From contig CAVRRZ010000005.1 of NCBI GenBank assembly GCA_963723745.1, forward strand, positions 1,178,001-1,242,000: a DNA stretch of 64,000 nucleotides, read 5' to 3'. Both the position numbers and the translations under genes were made by a program. The notes under the pieces are model-generated. The model ran no database searches, had not been told where the DNA came from, and saw nothing but the letters and a program-made list of their open reading frames with translations. Below, piece after piece: positions 34,890-45,299 of the stretch. The DNA comes from CAVRRZ01 sp963723745. Lineage in GTDB: Bacteria > Actinomycetota > Actinomycetes > Mycobacteriales > Geodermatophilaceae. Each line of letters opens with the position of its first letter. The first letter of the stretch is position 1.

Positions 34890-36279
34890 GACGTCGCCAG
34901 GGTAGTCGCGTCGCGGACGGCGACCGGCGCCCCAGGGGCAGCGGTCCGCCCGGCCACCGCGACGCCGACGACGGTGAGCGCCGTGAACGCGGCGATCGAG
35001 CCCAGCACGGCCACCGGCATCGACAGGGCCCCGGCGGTGGCCGCCGCGACGAGCACGCCGGCCAGCCCGATGCAGAGCGCGGAGGCGGTGACGTCGGAGA
35101 TCTGCAGCGCGGCGGAGTTGGCGCCGCGCGCGTGCTCGGGTGACTGGTCGAGCAGCAGCACCCCCACGCTGGGCATGCCCAGCCCCATGCCGAGGCCGGC
35201 GATGGCCCAGAACGGGTACGCCGGCCAGCCGCCGAGCGCCGGCAGCGCGGCCAGCGCCGCACCGCCCAGGCCGAGCGCGAGCAGCGCGAAGCCTGCGCGC
35301 AGCACCCGCTCGCGCGGTGCGTCGGGGCGGCGCCCCTGCAGCTGCGAGGCGACCGCCCAGCCGATCGCGCCGGCCGTCAGCGGCAGACCGGCCGCCGTCG
35401 GGCTGTAGCCGTGGATGCGCGGTCAGCGTGAGAGGCAGCAGCGCGTCCATGCCGAAGAAGGCGCCGGCCAGCAACCCGCGCGAGGCGATGACGGCCGGGA
35501 TGCCCTGTCGGGCACGGGCGGTACCCGCGGGCAGCAGCCGGCCGAGGCCCAGCACGAGGGCGGCGACACCGGCGGCGGCCAGGCCGACGGCAGACCAGGT
35601 CCAGCCGCTGCCCGGCGTACTGCAGCGCCGCGATGCCCAGGCCGGCGAGCAGCGCCCACCAGCCGCTGTCACCGCGGGCGGCTGCCGGCCCCCCGGTGGG
35701 CGCGGTCGCACGGCCGGCCGAGATCACGAGCAGCAGCCCGATGAGCACCAGCGGCAGCAGGCCGACGAAGACCAGCCGCCAGCGACGTGTGCGTCGTGAC
35801 GATCCCGGCGATCAGCGGGCCGATCAGCGCGGGGAGCACCCAGGCCGCGGAGATCGCGCCGAACAGCCGCGGCCTCAGGCGGGGCGCGTAGGCCTGCCCC
35901 GCGATGACGTAGAGCAGGGTGACCATGACGCCCGCGCCCAGGCCCTGTACCGCGCGACCGGCGACCAGGACCGCCATGTCCGGGCGACCCCGGAGACCAG
36001 CAGGCCGACGGCGAAGGTGCCGACGCCGACCGGCAGCGCGACCCGTGGGCCCGTGCGGTCGCCGGCCTGTCCCCCGAGGACCATCCCCACGACCGAGGCC
36101 ACCAGGAAGGCGCTGAACGGCCACGCGTACCAGGCCAGCCCGTCGAGCTCGGTGACCGCCGTCGGCATCGCCGTCCCGACGGCCATGGCCTCGAACGCGA
36201 TGAGGGTGACCAGGGTCAGCAGTCCGGCCGTCGTCCGCCGGTGGTCGGCGTCCCAGACGCTCGTCGCCCTCTGCCCCAC
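34886..36279 (-). CDS. MFS transporter (four frameshifts)
   Basis: About 460 residues when reconstructed, 12-14 membrane helices, drug/H+ antiporter type. The N-terminal segment TAGLLTLVTLIAFEAMAVGTAMPTAV is followed by the helix 2-3 motif GGQAGDRTGPR. Frames change near 35980, 35785, 35620 and 35418; continuity of hydrophobic helices across the breaks shows one original gene. Start taken as GTG at 36279, with GGAGAGG five nt upstream. Its stop overlaps the desulfurase ATG. The substrate is unknown. Confidence 0.75.
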
Positions 36280-36336
36280 GTGCACCTCTCCGCCAACCGC
36301 TCGTCCGCGCGGGAGCTTCCCACCTCCCTACGACGA

Positions 36337-36370
36337 CGAGCGCCGGCCCCCGTCAGGGGACCGGCGCTCG
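36337..36370. terminator. GC-rich hairpin downstream of etfA
   Basis: CGAGCGCCGG (36337-36346) pairs with CCGGCGCTCG (36361-36370), and the loop holds a further CCCC/GGGG pairing. It lies beyond the etfA stop-adjacent stem-loop and 58 nt before the MFS start. Likely terminator of etfBA; no U-tract. Confidence 0.6.
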
Positions 36371-36382
36371 GGGTGACGTGCT

Positions 36383-36448
36383 GGAGCGGCCCCTCTGCAG
36401 GGACCCGCGCCGAGCTTGCGAGGCGTGGGGGGCAGAGGGGTCCTTCTC
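36383..36448 (-). ncRNA. Structured stem-loop directly after the etfA stop (copy A)
   Basis: Read on the minus strand it begins one base after the etfA TAG: GAGAAGGACCCC, then TCTGC, CCCAC, a GCCTCGCAAGCTCGGC core and a matching 3' side ending GGGGCCGCTCC. Pairs include CCCCTCTGC with GCAGAGGGG and CGCC with GGCG. It is homologous to the element after glgE at 53976-54040, and arm differences between the two copies are compensated on the opposite arm. It could be a terminator or a structured RNA; the class is not known to me. Confidence 0.6.
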
Positions 36449-37418
36449 CTACTTGCGGGCGGTGATCTGCTCGGTGGCGGCAGGGACGACGGTGTTCAGG
36501 TCGCCGACGACGCCGAAGTCGGCCAGCTCGAAGATCGGGGCCTCGGGGTCCTTGTTGATGGCCACGATGGTCTTCGAGGTCTGCATGCCGGCCCGGTGCT
36601 GGATGGCCCCGGAGATGCCGACGGCGATGTAGAGCTGCGGGGAGACGGTCTTGCCGGTCTGCCCGACCTGGAAGGTGTGCGGGTAGAAGCCGGAGTCGAC
36701 GGCGGCGCGCGAGGCGCCGACGGCCGCGCCGAGGGAGTCGGCCAGGCCCTCGATGATCGAGAAGTTCTCGGCGCTGGCCACTCCGCGGCCGCCGGAGACC
36801 ACGATCGAGGCCTCGGTCAGCTCCGGGCGCGACTGGACTTCTGCTCCACGACCCGGTCGGTGACCCGGACCTTCTTGGCGGCGTCGGAGACCGCGACGTC
36901 GACCGGCTTCTCCGCGCCGGCGGCCGGCGCCGGCTCGGGGGTGACCGAGTTGCCGCGCAGCGTGTAGATCGGCGTGCCCGGTGGTGACCTTCGAGTGCAC
37001 GATCGTCGCGCCGGCGAAGGCCACCTGGGTGGCGGTGCCGTCGGCGGCGATCTCGGTGACGTCGGTGAGGAAGCCGCTGCCGGTCTTGAGCGCCAGCCGG
37101 GCGGCGATCTCCTTGCCCTCCGAGGAGGACGGGATGACCACGGCGGCGGGCGACGTCTCGGCCACCAGCTGCGGCCAGCACCTCGGCCTTCGGCGCCACC
37201 AGGTAGTCGTCGAGCTCGGCGCGACTCGGCCACGTAGACCGTGGCCGCGCCGTACTCGGCCAGCGCGTCCTTGACCCTCGCGGCGGTGCCGGGCGCGCCG
37301 GTCACGACGGCGGACGGGCTCACCGAGCGCGCGGGCGGCGGTCAGCGCCTCCAGGGTGGTCTTGCGGACGCCGTCGCCGCTCGGGCGTGAGCTCGGCCAG
37401 GACCAGGACCTCTGCCAT
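36449..37418 (-). CDS. etfA: Electron transfer flavoprotein alpha subunit (about six frameshifts)
   Basis: FAD-binding subunit that takes electrons from acyl-CoA dehydrogenases. The ATG at 37418 begins MAEVLVLAELTPE, with GGAAGGAG upstream. Fragments in order are GDGVRKTTLEALTAARALGE, AVVTGAPGTAARVKDALAEY, AAVVIPSSSEGKEIAARLAL, EKPVDVAVSDAAKKV, and an intact C-terminal FAD domain (SGGRGVASAENFSIIEGLAD, VGQTGKTVSPQLYIAVGISG). Breaks are near 37380, 37320, 37225, 37175, 36980 and 36835. All conserved segments survive, so the coding sequence is probably intact in the organism. Confidence 0.83.
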
Positions 37419-37461
37419 GTCTGTGTGCTCCTTCCTCTGTCGCTGTCGATCCGGAGCCGGG

Positions 37462-38243
37462 TCAGACGATCTTCTGGGCGGCGAGGTAGTCGACGAGCTT
37501 CTGGGCGCCGTCGCCCTCGTCGGCGACCTTGACGCCCTCGCCCTTCGGGCGGGCGGCCGGCGAAGTCGAGCACCTGGGTGGTCGCGCTGCCCAGGCCCAC
37601 CGTGGCCGGGTCGATGCCCAGGTCGGCCAGCGACTTGGTCTCCACCGGCTTCTTCTTCGCGGCCATGATCCCCTTGAACGAGGGGTAGCGCGGCTCGTTG
37701 ATCGTGTCCCAGGTCGACACGATCGCCGGCAGCGGAGCCTCGAGCGCCCAGTAGCCGCCGTCGGTCTGCCGCTCGACCCTCGCGGTCGCCGCCCTCGACG
37801 GTCAGCTTGCGGGCGCCCGACAGCTGCGGGATGCCCAGCCGCTCGGCCAGCAGCGCCGGCATCACCGACACCTGCCCGTCGGTGGACTCCGCGCCGCAGA
37901 GGACCAGGTCGTACTCGAGCTGCTGCAGCGCTGCGGCGATCACCGCCGAGGTCTGGATCGCGCACGAGCCGTGGATCGCGTCGTCCACGACGTGCACGGC
38001 CTTGTCGGCGCCCATCGACAGCGCCTTGCGGATCGCGTCGGTCGCCGAGTCCGGACCCACGGTCAGCACCGTGACCTCGCCGCCCTGCGCCTCCTTGACG
38101 ACCAGCGCCTCCTCGATGGCGTACTCGTCCATCTCGTTGATGACGTTGTCCGCGCTCGCGCGGGCGACCGTGTTGTCCGCCGGGTCCAGCTTGCGCTCGC
38201 TACCCGAATCGGGGACCTGCTTGACCAGAACGACGATGTTCAT
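37462..38243 (-). CDS. etfB: Electron transfer flavoprotein beta subunit (two frameshifts)
   Basis: Partner of EtfA; binds AMP and docks the dehydrogenase. The ATG at 38243 starts MNIVVLVKQVPDSGSERKL. Then follow VTVLTVGPDSATDAIRKALSMGADKAVHV, DLVLCGAESTDGQVSVMPALLAE (AMP-site signature) and the C-terminal KGIMAAKKKPVETKSLADLG. Frame breaks lie near 37785 and 37560; the tail ends GEGVKVADEGDGAQKLVDYL. It precedes etfA by 43 nt. A perfect palindrome lies 69 nt upstream. Confidence 0.85.
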
Positions 38244-38311
38244 CGCGCGGGACCTACCTCCGCACCGGGTCGGAAACGCGGGCAGCCGCCCGCCTGGCAT
38301 CCGATCATGGA

Positions 38312-38329
38312 GGTTACTGGCCAGTAACC
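38312..38329. promoter_or_regulatory. Perfect 18-bp palindrome upstream of etfB
   Basis: GGTTACTGGCCAGTAACC, perfectly symmetrical and AT-richer than its surroundings, 69-86 nt upstream of the etfB ATG. Size and symmetry fit an operator of a TetR-family repressor; acyl-CoA-responsive members often control beta-oxidation and ETF genes. The regulator is not in this window. Confidence 0.65.
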
Positions 38330-38372
38330 AGAAGGTCGCAACCGGACGCCGGTGGCGCCGGTCACGCTGGTC

Positions 38373-39497
38373 CTACCTTTGGCGGGGCGGGCGCCACTCC
38401 CCCGTCGTGGCGAACGCGTCGAGCGCCGCCGTCCACGGACCGAGGTCGAGGTCCTGGCCGGCCAGCCAGGCGTCGTCGTAGTAGGTGTGCGCGTACCGCT
38501 CGCCGCCGTCGCAGAGCAGGGTGACGACGCTGCCCTCGCGCCCCGCGGCGACCATCTCCGCGACGAGGGTGAATGCGCCCGATCAGGTTCGTGCCGGTCG
38601 AGCCGCCGGCCCGGCGTCCGGTCGCGGCTGGAGGTGCCGCATCGCCGCGATCGATGCGGCGTCCGGGACGCAGATCATCCGGTCGACGATGGTCGGCACG
38701 AACGAGGGCTCCACCCGAGGTCGGCCGATGCCCTCGATCCGGCTGGCCCGGCCGGTCGGCGGCCGACATGTCCGCGTCCCGCCAGCCCGGGAAGAACGAC
38801 GAGCCCTCCGGGATCGACCACCGCCAGTCTCGTCGGGAGCCGGCGGTAGCGGAGGTAGCGGCCGACCGTGGCACTGGTGCCTCCGGTGCCGGCGCCGACG
38901 ACGACCCACTCGGGCACCGGATGCCGTTCCAGTGACATCTGCTCGAAGATCGACTCGGCGATGTTGTTGTTGCCGCGCCAGTCGGTGGCCCGCTCGGCGT
39001 TGGTGAACTGGTCGAGGTAGTGCCCGCCGGTCTCGGCCGCGATCCGCCGCGCCTCGTCGTAGACGGTGCTCGGCGTCGTGCACGAGGTGACACCGCCCGC
39101 CGTGGAACTCGATCAGCGCGATCTTCTCGGGGCTGGTGGTGGCCGGCATGACCGCCACGAACGGCAGCCCGAGCATGCGGGCGAAATACGCCTCGCTGAC
39201 CGCGGTCGACCCGCTGGAGGCCTCGACGACCGGACTGCCCTCGGTGATGTCGCCGTTGCACAGGCCGTAGAGGAACAGCGACCGGGCCAGCCGGTGCTTG
39301 AGGCTGCCGGTCGGGTGGGTCGACTCGTCCTTGAGGTACAGGTCGACGCCCCACTCCGGCGGCAACGGGTAGACCAGCAGATGGGTGTCGGCGCTGCGGT
39401 GCGCGTCGGCCTCGACCGCCGCGACGGCACGGTCGACCCACGCCCGGCAGGCGGGGTCGGACCGGTCGACGTCGTCCCTCGGGCCCGGAGTGCTCAT
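38373..39497 (-). CDS. cds1: PLP-dependent cysteine synthase-family enzyme, Cds1-like (about five frameshifts)
   Basis: Fold type II PLP enzyme resembling mycobacterial Cds1 (Rv3684), an L-cysteine desulfhydrase/synthase-like protein. The ATG at 39497 overlaps the enoyl-CoA hydratase stop. Seen are LYLKDESTHPTGSLKHRLA (PLP Lys), VEASSGSTAVSEAYFA, VVGAGTGGTSATVGRYLR, GGSTGTNLIG and the C-terminal end GSVVTLLCDGGERYAHTYYD. Breaks fall near 39075, 38818, 38757, 38615 and 38573, with a net shift of zero. The gene assignment rests on these fragments; the symbol is by analogy. Confidence 0.75.
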
Positions 39498-40279
39498 CGG
39501 CCGGTGAACGTCGCCTTCCCGGGGCCGTGCTCGAGGAACGACTGCATGCCGACCTTCTGGTCCTCGGTGTCGAAGAGGTCGGCGAACAGCTCGCTCTCGA
39601 GCTCCAGGCCCTTCGCCATCGTGGTGTCCAGTCCCTCGTCGATGGCCCGCTTGGCGGCGGCCAGGGCCAGCGGCGGCCCGGCGGCGAACTTCCTGGCCAT
39701 GGCGAGCGAGGTCGCGTAGACCTCGTCGTCCGGGACGACGGCGTCGGCGAGCCCGATCTCGAGCGCCTCCTCCGCACCGACGTGCCGGCCGGTGAAGACC
39801 AGGTCCTTGGCCTTGGCCGGGCCCACGAGGCGGGCCAGCCGCTGGGTGCCGCCGGCCCCCGGGATGACGCCGAGCAGGATCTCGGGCTGGCCGATCTTGG
39901 CGCTCGCGCCCAGCACACGGAAGTCGGCGCACAGCGCGAGCTCGTAACCGCCGCCCAGCGCGTACCCGGTGATCGCCGCGATGACCGGCTTGGGCAGCGT
40001 GGCGACGTGCATGAACGACGTGGTCAGCTCCCGCCCCCAGGCCACCATGTCGGCCTTGCGGAGCGGGCTCATCGCCTTGATGTCGGCGCCCGCGGCGAAC
40101 ACCCGCTCACCGCCGTAGAGCACGACCGCCCGCACCTCCGGGTCCGCCGCCGCGCGGTCGGCCGCGGCCCGCACCTCCCAGTGCAGCTGCTCGTCGATCG
40201 CGTTCATCTTCGGCCGGTCGAGGCGGATGGTGCCCACCCCGTCCTCGACGGTGAGGGTCACGAACTCGGGCTCGGCCAT
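39494..40279 (-). CDS. Enoyl-CoA hydratase/isomerase family protein
   Basis: Crotonase-fold enzyme of fatty-acid beta-oxidation. 261 residues; the ATG at 40279 has GAGGAG seven nt upstream. Oxyanion-hole segments FAAGADIKAM near residue 66 and GYALGGGYELALCADFR near 105 are present, and the catalytic Glu regions are QPEILLGVIPGAGG near 132-140. It resembles EchA8-type short-chain hydratases. The same-strand neighbours cds1 (4-nt overlap) and etfBA further down suggest an acyl-CoA oxidation context. Confidence 0.92.
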   Translation of the reverse strand: MAEPEFVTLTVEDGVGTIRLDRPKMNAIDEQLHWEVRAAADRAAADPEVRAVVLYGGERVFAAGADIKAMSPLRKADMVAWGRELTTSFMHVATLPKPVIAAITGYALGGGYELALCADFRVLGASAKIGQPEILLGVIPGAGGTQRLARLVGPAKAKDLVFTGRHVGAEEALEIGLADAVVPDDEVYATSLAMARKFAAGPPLALAAAKRAIDEGLDTTMAKGLELESELFADLFDTEDQKVGMQSFLEHGPGKATFTGR

Positions 40280-40465
40280 GCAGCACTCCTCGCGGACGAC
40301 GTCGTCGTCGCACCCTAGCCAGCGCGCCCCGTCGTCCGCCCGTGGCCGGGGTCGTCGGCCCGCCCGGGTCGGGATTCGCGCCGACGTGCGCATCGTGGCT
40401 GTCATCGGTGGACGGACAACCGCCGATATCTGCATCTCGGCGGTACCGGCGGCGAAGCCGACGGG

Positions 40466-41257
40466 CTACGTAGCGCGGCGGGCGGTGAAGCGGCCGCCGG
40501 TGCGGTCCAGGGCCAGCGACAGACCGAACGTCTCCGACAGCGCCTCGTCGACGAGCACCTCGTCGGCCGGACCGGACGCCACGACCTCGCCCTCACGCAG
40601 CAGCATCGCGTGGGTGTAGCCGGGCGGGATCTCCTCGACGTGATGGGTGACGAGCACCTGCGCCGGGGCGTAGAGGTAGCGGGCGAGGTCGGACAGCCGC
40701 GAGACCAGGTCCTCGCGACCGCCGAGGTCCAGGCCGGCGCCCGGCTCGTCGAGCAGCAGGAGCTCCGGGTCGGTCATCAGCGCCCGGGCGATCTGGGCAC
40801 GCTTGCGCTCACCCTCGGACAGCGTGCCGAACGAGCGGTTGGCGAACGGCGCGATCCCCCACTGCTCCATCAGCATCGCGGCCCGGGTCAGGTCGTGGAC
40901 GTCGTACTGCTCGCGTCCCCGGCCGACGACCGCGTAGCCGGCGGAGACGACGACGTCACCGGTGCGCTCGGACGGCGCGACGCGCTGCGCCAGGGCGGCG
41001 CTGGTGATGCCGATCCGGGGGCGCAGCTCGAAGACGTCCACCGCGCCCAGGGTCTCCCCCAGCAGCGACACCTCGCCGCGGGTGGGGTGCAGCAGCGCGG
41101 CGGCCAGCTGCAGCAGCGTCGTCTTGCCCGCGCCGTTCGGCCCGAGCACCACCCAGCGGTGGTCGGCCTCGACCGTCCAGTCGACGCCGCGCAGGAGGTG
41201 GGTGTCCCCCCGGACGACGTCGACGCCGCACATGGCGATCACCGCTTCGCTCGTCAC
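40466..41257 (-). CDS. ABC transporter ATP-binding protein (YlmA-like, no adjacent permease)
   Basis: 263 residues from GTG. Walker A is GPNGAGKTTLLQ, the signature FGTLSEGERKRAQIARAL, Walker B LLLLDEPGAGLDLGG, and the switch His in LVTHHVEEIPPG. A single ATPase without a neighbouring permease or binding protein fits the YlmA/ModF-like group, whose role is unclear. It is divergent from glgX across 87 bp. Downstream ATG and GTG starts at 41233 and 41242 are possible. Confidence 0.85.
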   Translation of the reverse strand: MTSEAVIAMCGVDVVRGDTHLLRGVDWTVEADHRWVVLGPNGAGKTTLLQLAAALLHPTRGEVSLLGETLGAVDVFELRPRIGITSAALAQRVAPSERTGDVVVSAGYAVVGRGREQYDVHDLTRAAMLMEQWGIAPFANRSFGTLSEGERKRAQIARALMTDPELLLLDEPGAGLDLGGREDLVSRLSDLARYLYAPAQVLVTHHVEEIPPGYTHAMLLREGEVVASGPADEVLVDEALSETFGLSLALDRTGGRFTARRAT

Positions 41258-41344
41258 GCCCCCCATCCAACCAACCCGTCCCACAGGCCGCCGACACCGT
41301 GCCCCTGCACACACGGGGCGCATGCACCAGGCAGGATCGGGCAG

Positions 41345-43510
<2,166 letters not shown>

Positions 43511-43528
43511 CCCGCGCCCCGCCGCCCT

Positions 43529-43589
43529 AGGCAATGGAAGCTTTACCTATGTTCTGGGCCCCACAACGCAGGTAAAGCGTCCATTGCCT
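43529..43589. terminator. Nested inverted repeat between glgX and a lipoprotein gene
   Basis: Outer arms AGGCAATGGAAGCTTTACCT (43529-43548) and 43570-43589 match at 19 of 20 positions. The 21-nt loop contains a second imperfect palindrome (GTTCTGGG / CCCACAAC), so nearly all 61 nt can fold. It is markedly richer in AT than the surroundings. Located between convergent genes; candidate bidirectional terminator or palindromic element. Confidence 0.65.
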
Positions 43590-43624
43590 GGGTGCCGGCA
43601 CCGGGATTGGGCGCCGGACCCAGG

Positions 43625-44206
43625 TCAGGCCGCCGGGTACCTGGTGACCAGCGCGTCGAACTCGCGGTCGCCGTCGCGGGCGGTGCGCAGCGGCAGCCGG
43701 TCGGCGGCGGGCAGCTTGTCCCGGTCGACGGCGAGGACGAGGCGGTAGGGGTCGAAGTCGTCCGTGCACGCATTTCCGGGGACGTGCTCGGTCTCCGCGA
43801 CGGCGAGGACGTCGCCGTCCACGGAGAAGTCGGTCAGCCACCCCGGACAGGCGCCCGACTGACCCGCCGAGTAGACGACGAGCGCCTGCTCGGCGAGGTC
43901 GACATCGTCCAGGGAGCCGTAGCGCCCGGACTCGCGCGGTTCACCGGAGCGCCCCGGCAGGTCCGCCGGCACCGAGTCGGCCCACGCCGCCCGCGCGGCG
44001 TCCTCGTCGTAGGCGATCTCGACGACAAGGTTCACGCCCAGCGACTCGTCCGTCGACAACGGACCGCTCCACCCGTCGACCTTCGCCAGCACCGTGATGC
44101 CGTCGTCGATGGGTGCAGGGGATGTGCCGATGCCCAGAAGAGAGCACGCCGAGGCGCCGAGCACGACGGGGACGACGGGGACGACGACCGCCACCCAGCG
44201 CCTCAC
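43625..44206 (-). CDS. Putative lipoprotein of unknown function
   Basis: 193 residues from GTG at 44206. The signal VRRWVAVVVPVVPVVLGAS is followed by Ala-Cys, a weak lipobox (ASAC), then a secreted domain with several Cys (GACPGWLTDF, GNACTDDFDPYRLVLAVD). I recognise no domain. It begins 7 nt after the FHA-protein stop on the same strand, so they form a two-gene operon and may work together at the membrane. Confidence 0.7.
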   Translation of the reverse strand: MRRWVAVVVPVVPVVLGASACSLLGIGTSPAPIDDGITVLAKVDGWSGPLSTDESLGVNLVVEIAYDEDAARAAWADSVPADLPGRSGEPRESGRYGSLDDVDLAEQALVVYSAGQSGACPGWLTDFSVDGDVLAVAETEHVPGNACTDDFDPYRLVLAVDRDKLPAADRLPLRTARDGDREFDALVTRYPAA

Positions 44207-44213
44207 GGCGGAC

Positions 44214-45170
44214 CTACTCCTGGGGCTGCTCGAACGTGATGACGGTCCAGCCGAGCAGCAGGCGGTCGCCGTCGGAGAGCGGGTGCGCGACGCCCGGCTC
44301 CAGCTGGGTCCACTCGGTCGCCTCGGGCCCGGCGACGTGCGTGCCGTTGAGCGAGCCGAGGTCGACCAGCGACACCTCGCGACCGCTGCGCTGCAGCGCC
44401 GCGTGCGCCGACGAGAGCACGTTCTGGGTGTCGGCGATCGGCACCGGCCGGGCGTTGCCGTTGGTGACCATCTCGTGGTTGTCGGGGCGACGGCCCAGCA
44501 CGATGTCCTCGTCGACGGTGACGACCATGCCGTCGTCGAACCGCAGCACCGGCGCCGCCGACTCGGGGCGCCAGAACGCGGTCTGCTCACCCGAGGCAGG
44601 GCGGGCGGCGGCCGACGCACCCGAGCCGAACCCGGCGTCGGAGCCGGCGGTGAACGACGACTGCACCGGCGCGGCCGTCGCCGGCGGCGCGGCCGACGAG
44701 TGCGCGGCGACGGCCAGCTGGAGTATCGCGCCGGAACCGGGGACCGTGCCCTCGACCAGGTCGAAGGCGACACCCGGCGGCATGGACGGCGCCGCGGCAC
44801 CGGGGCCGACGTAGAGGGTCTGGCCGAGCTGGAAGCCGGCCGCCAGGGTGCAGCCCTCGACCGACGTGCCGCTCACCGGCACCCCGTCGACGGTGGGCTG
44901 CCCCTTGCCGGACCAGAGCGCGACGCCGGTGCCGGAGCCGTCGACGGTGTCGGCGATCACCAGGGCGAAGGAAGCGCCGCTCGACCCGAGCCCGGCCACC
45001 TCCCCGGCGACGGCCGACAGCACCCTGTCGGCTCCGGGGCCCGAGACGCCGAGACAGGCGTGCAGGGCCGCGACGAGGGCGGGCGAACCGGGCGCGTCCA
45101 CCCACAGCAGGCCACCGCCGCGACGAGCGACGACGGCGTCTCCGGGCAGGACTTCACAGCGGTCGGGCAT
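44214..45170 (-). CDS. FHA-domain protein with unknown N-terminal domain
   Basis: 318 residues; the ATG at 45170 begins MPDRCEVLPGDAVVARRGGG. Residues 1-150 form an unrecognised domain, 155-215 an Ala/Ser-rich linker, and about 225-315 a forkhead-associated domain with the pThr-binding residues in LGRRPDNHEM, SSAHAAL and LGSLNGTHV. FHA domains bind phosphothreonine made by Ser/Thr kinases; no kinase is in the window. Cotranscribed with the lipoprotein gene. Probably cytoplasmic. Confidence 0.8.
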   Translation of the reverse strand: MPDRCEVLPGDAVVARRGGGLLWVDAPGSPALVAALHACLGVSGPGADRVLSAVAGEVAGLGSSGASFALVIADTVDGSGTGVALWSGKGQPTVDGVPVSGTSVEGCTLAAGFQLGQTLYVGPGAAAPSMPPGVAFDLVEGTVPGSGAILQLAVAAHSSAAPPATAAPVQSSFTAGSDAGFGSGASAAARPASGEQTAFWRPESAAPVLRFDDGMVVTVDEDIVLGRRPDNHEMVTNGNARPVPIADTQNVLSSAHAALQRSGREVSLVDLGSLNGTHVAGPEATEWTQLEPGVAHPLSDGDRLLLGWTVITFEQPQE

Positions 45171-45299
45171 GGCGTGCAGCCTAATTGCCGAGACGACCCG
45201 CCGGGAGACGCGCACGGTCGCCACGCCGAACGATCACGAGACCTCCGGGACCGCTGTGACGTCGGTGACCCGCTGTGACCGGCGAGCCGCTGCGCCCCG

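Noticed and set aside
32609..39497. Reading the broken frames as a cluster of many small independent genes or true pseudogenes
   Set aside because: Adjacent fragments join into single conserved proteins with all key residues present; short frames starting inside them (for example at 36817-37323) are artefacts of the shifts.
40280..40465. 185-bp gap between enoyl-CoA hydratase and the ABC ATPase gene, checked for RNA genes
   Set aside because: No tRNA fold, long stem or conserved motif could be seen; treated as ordinary intergenic DNA.
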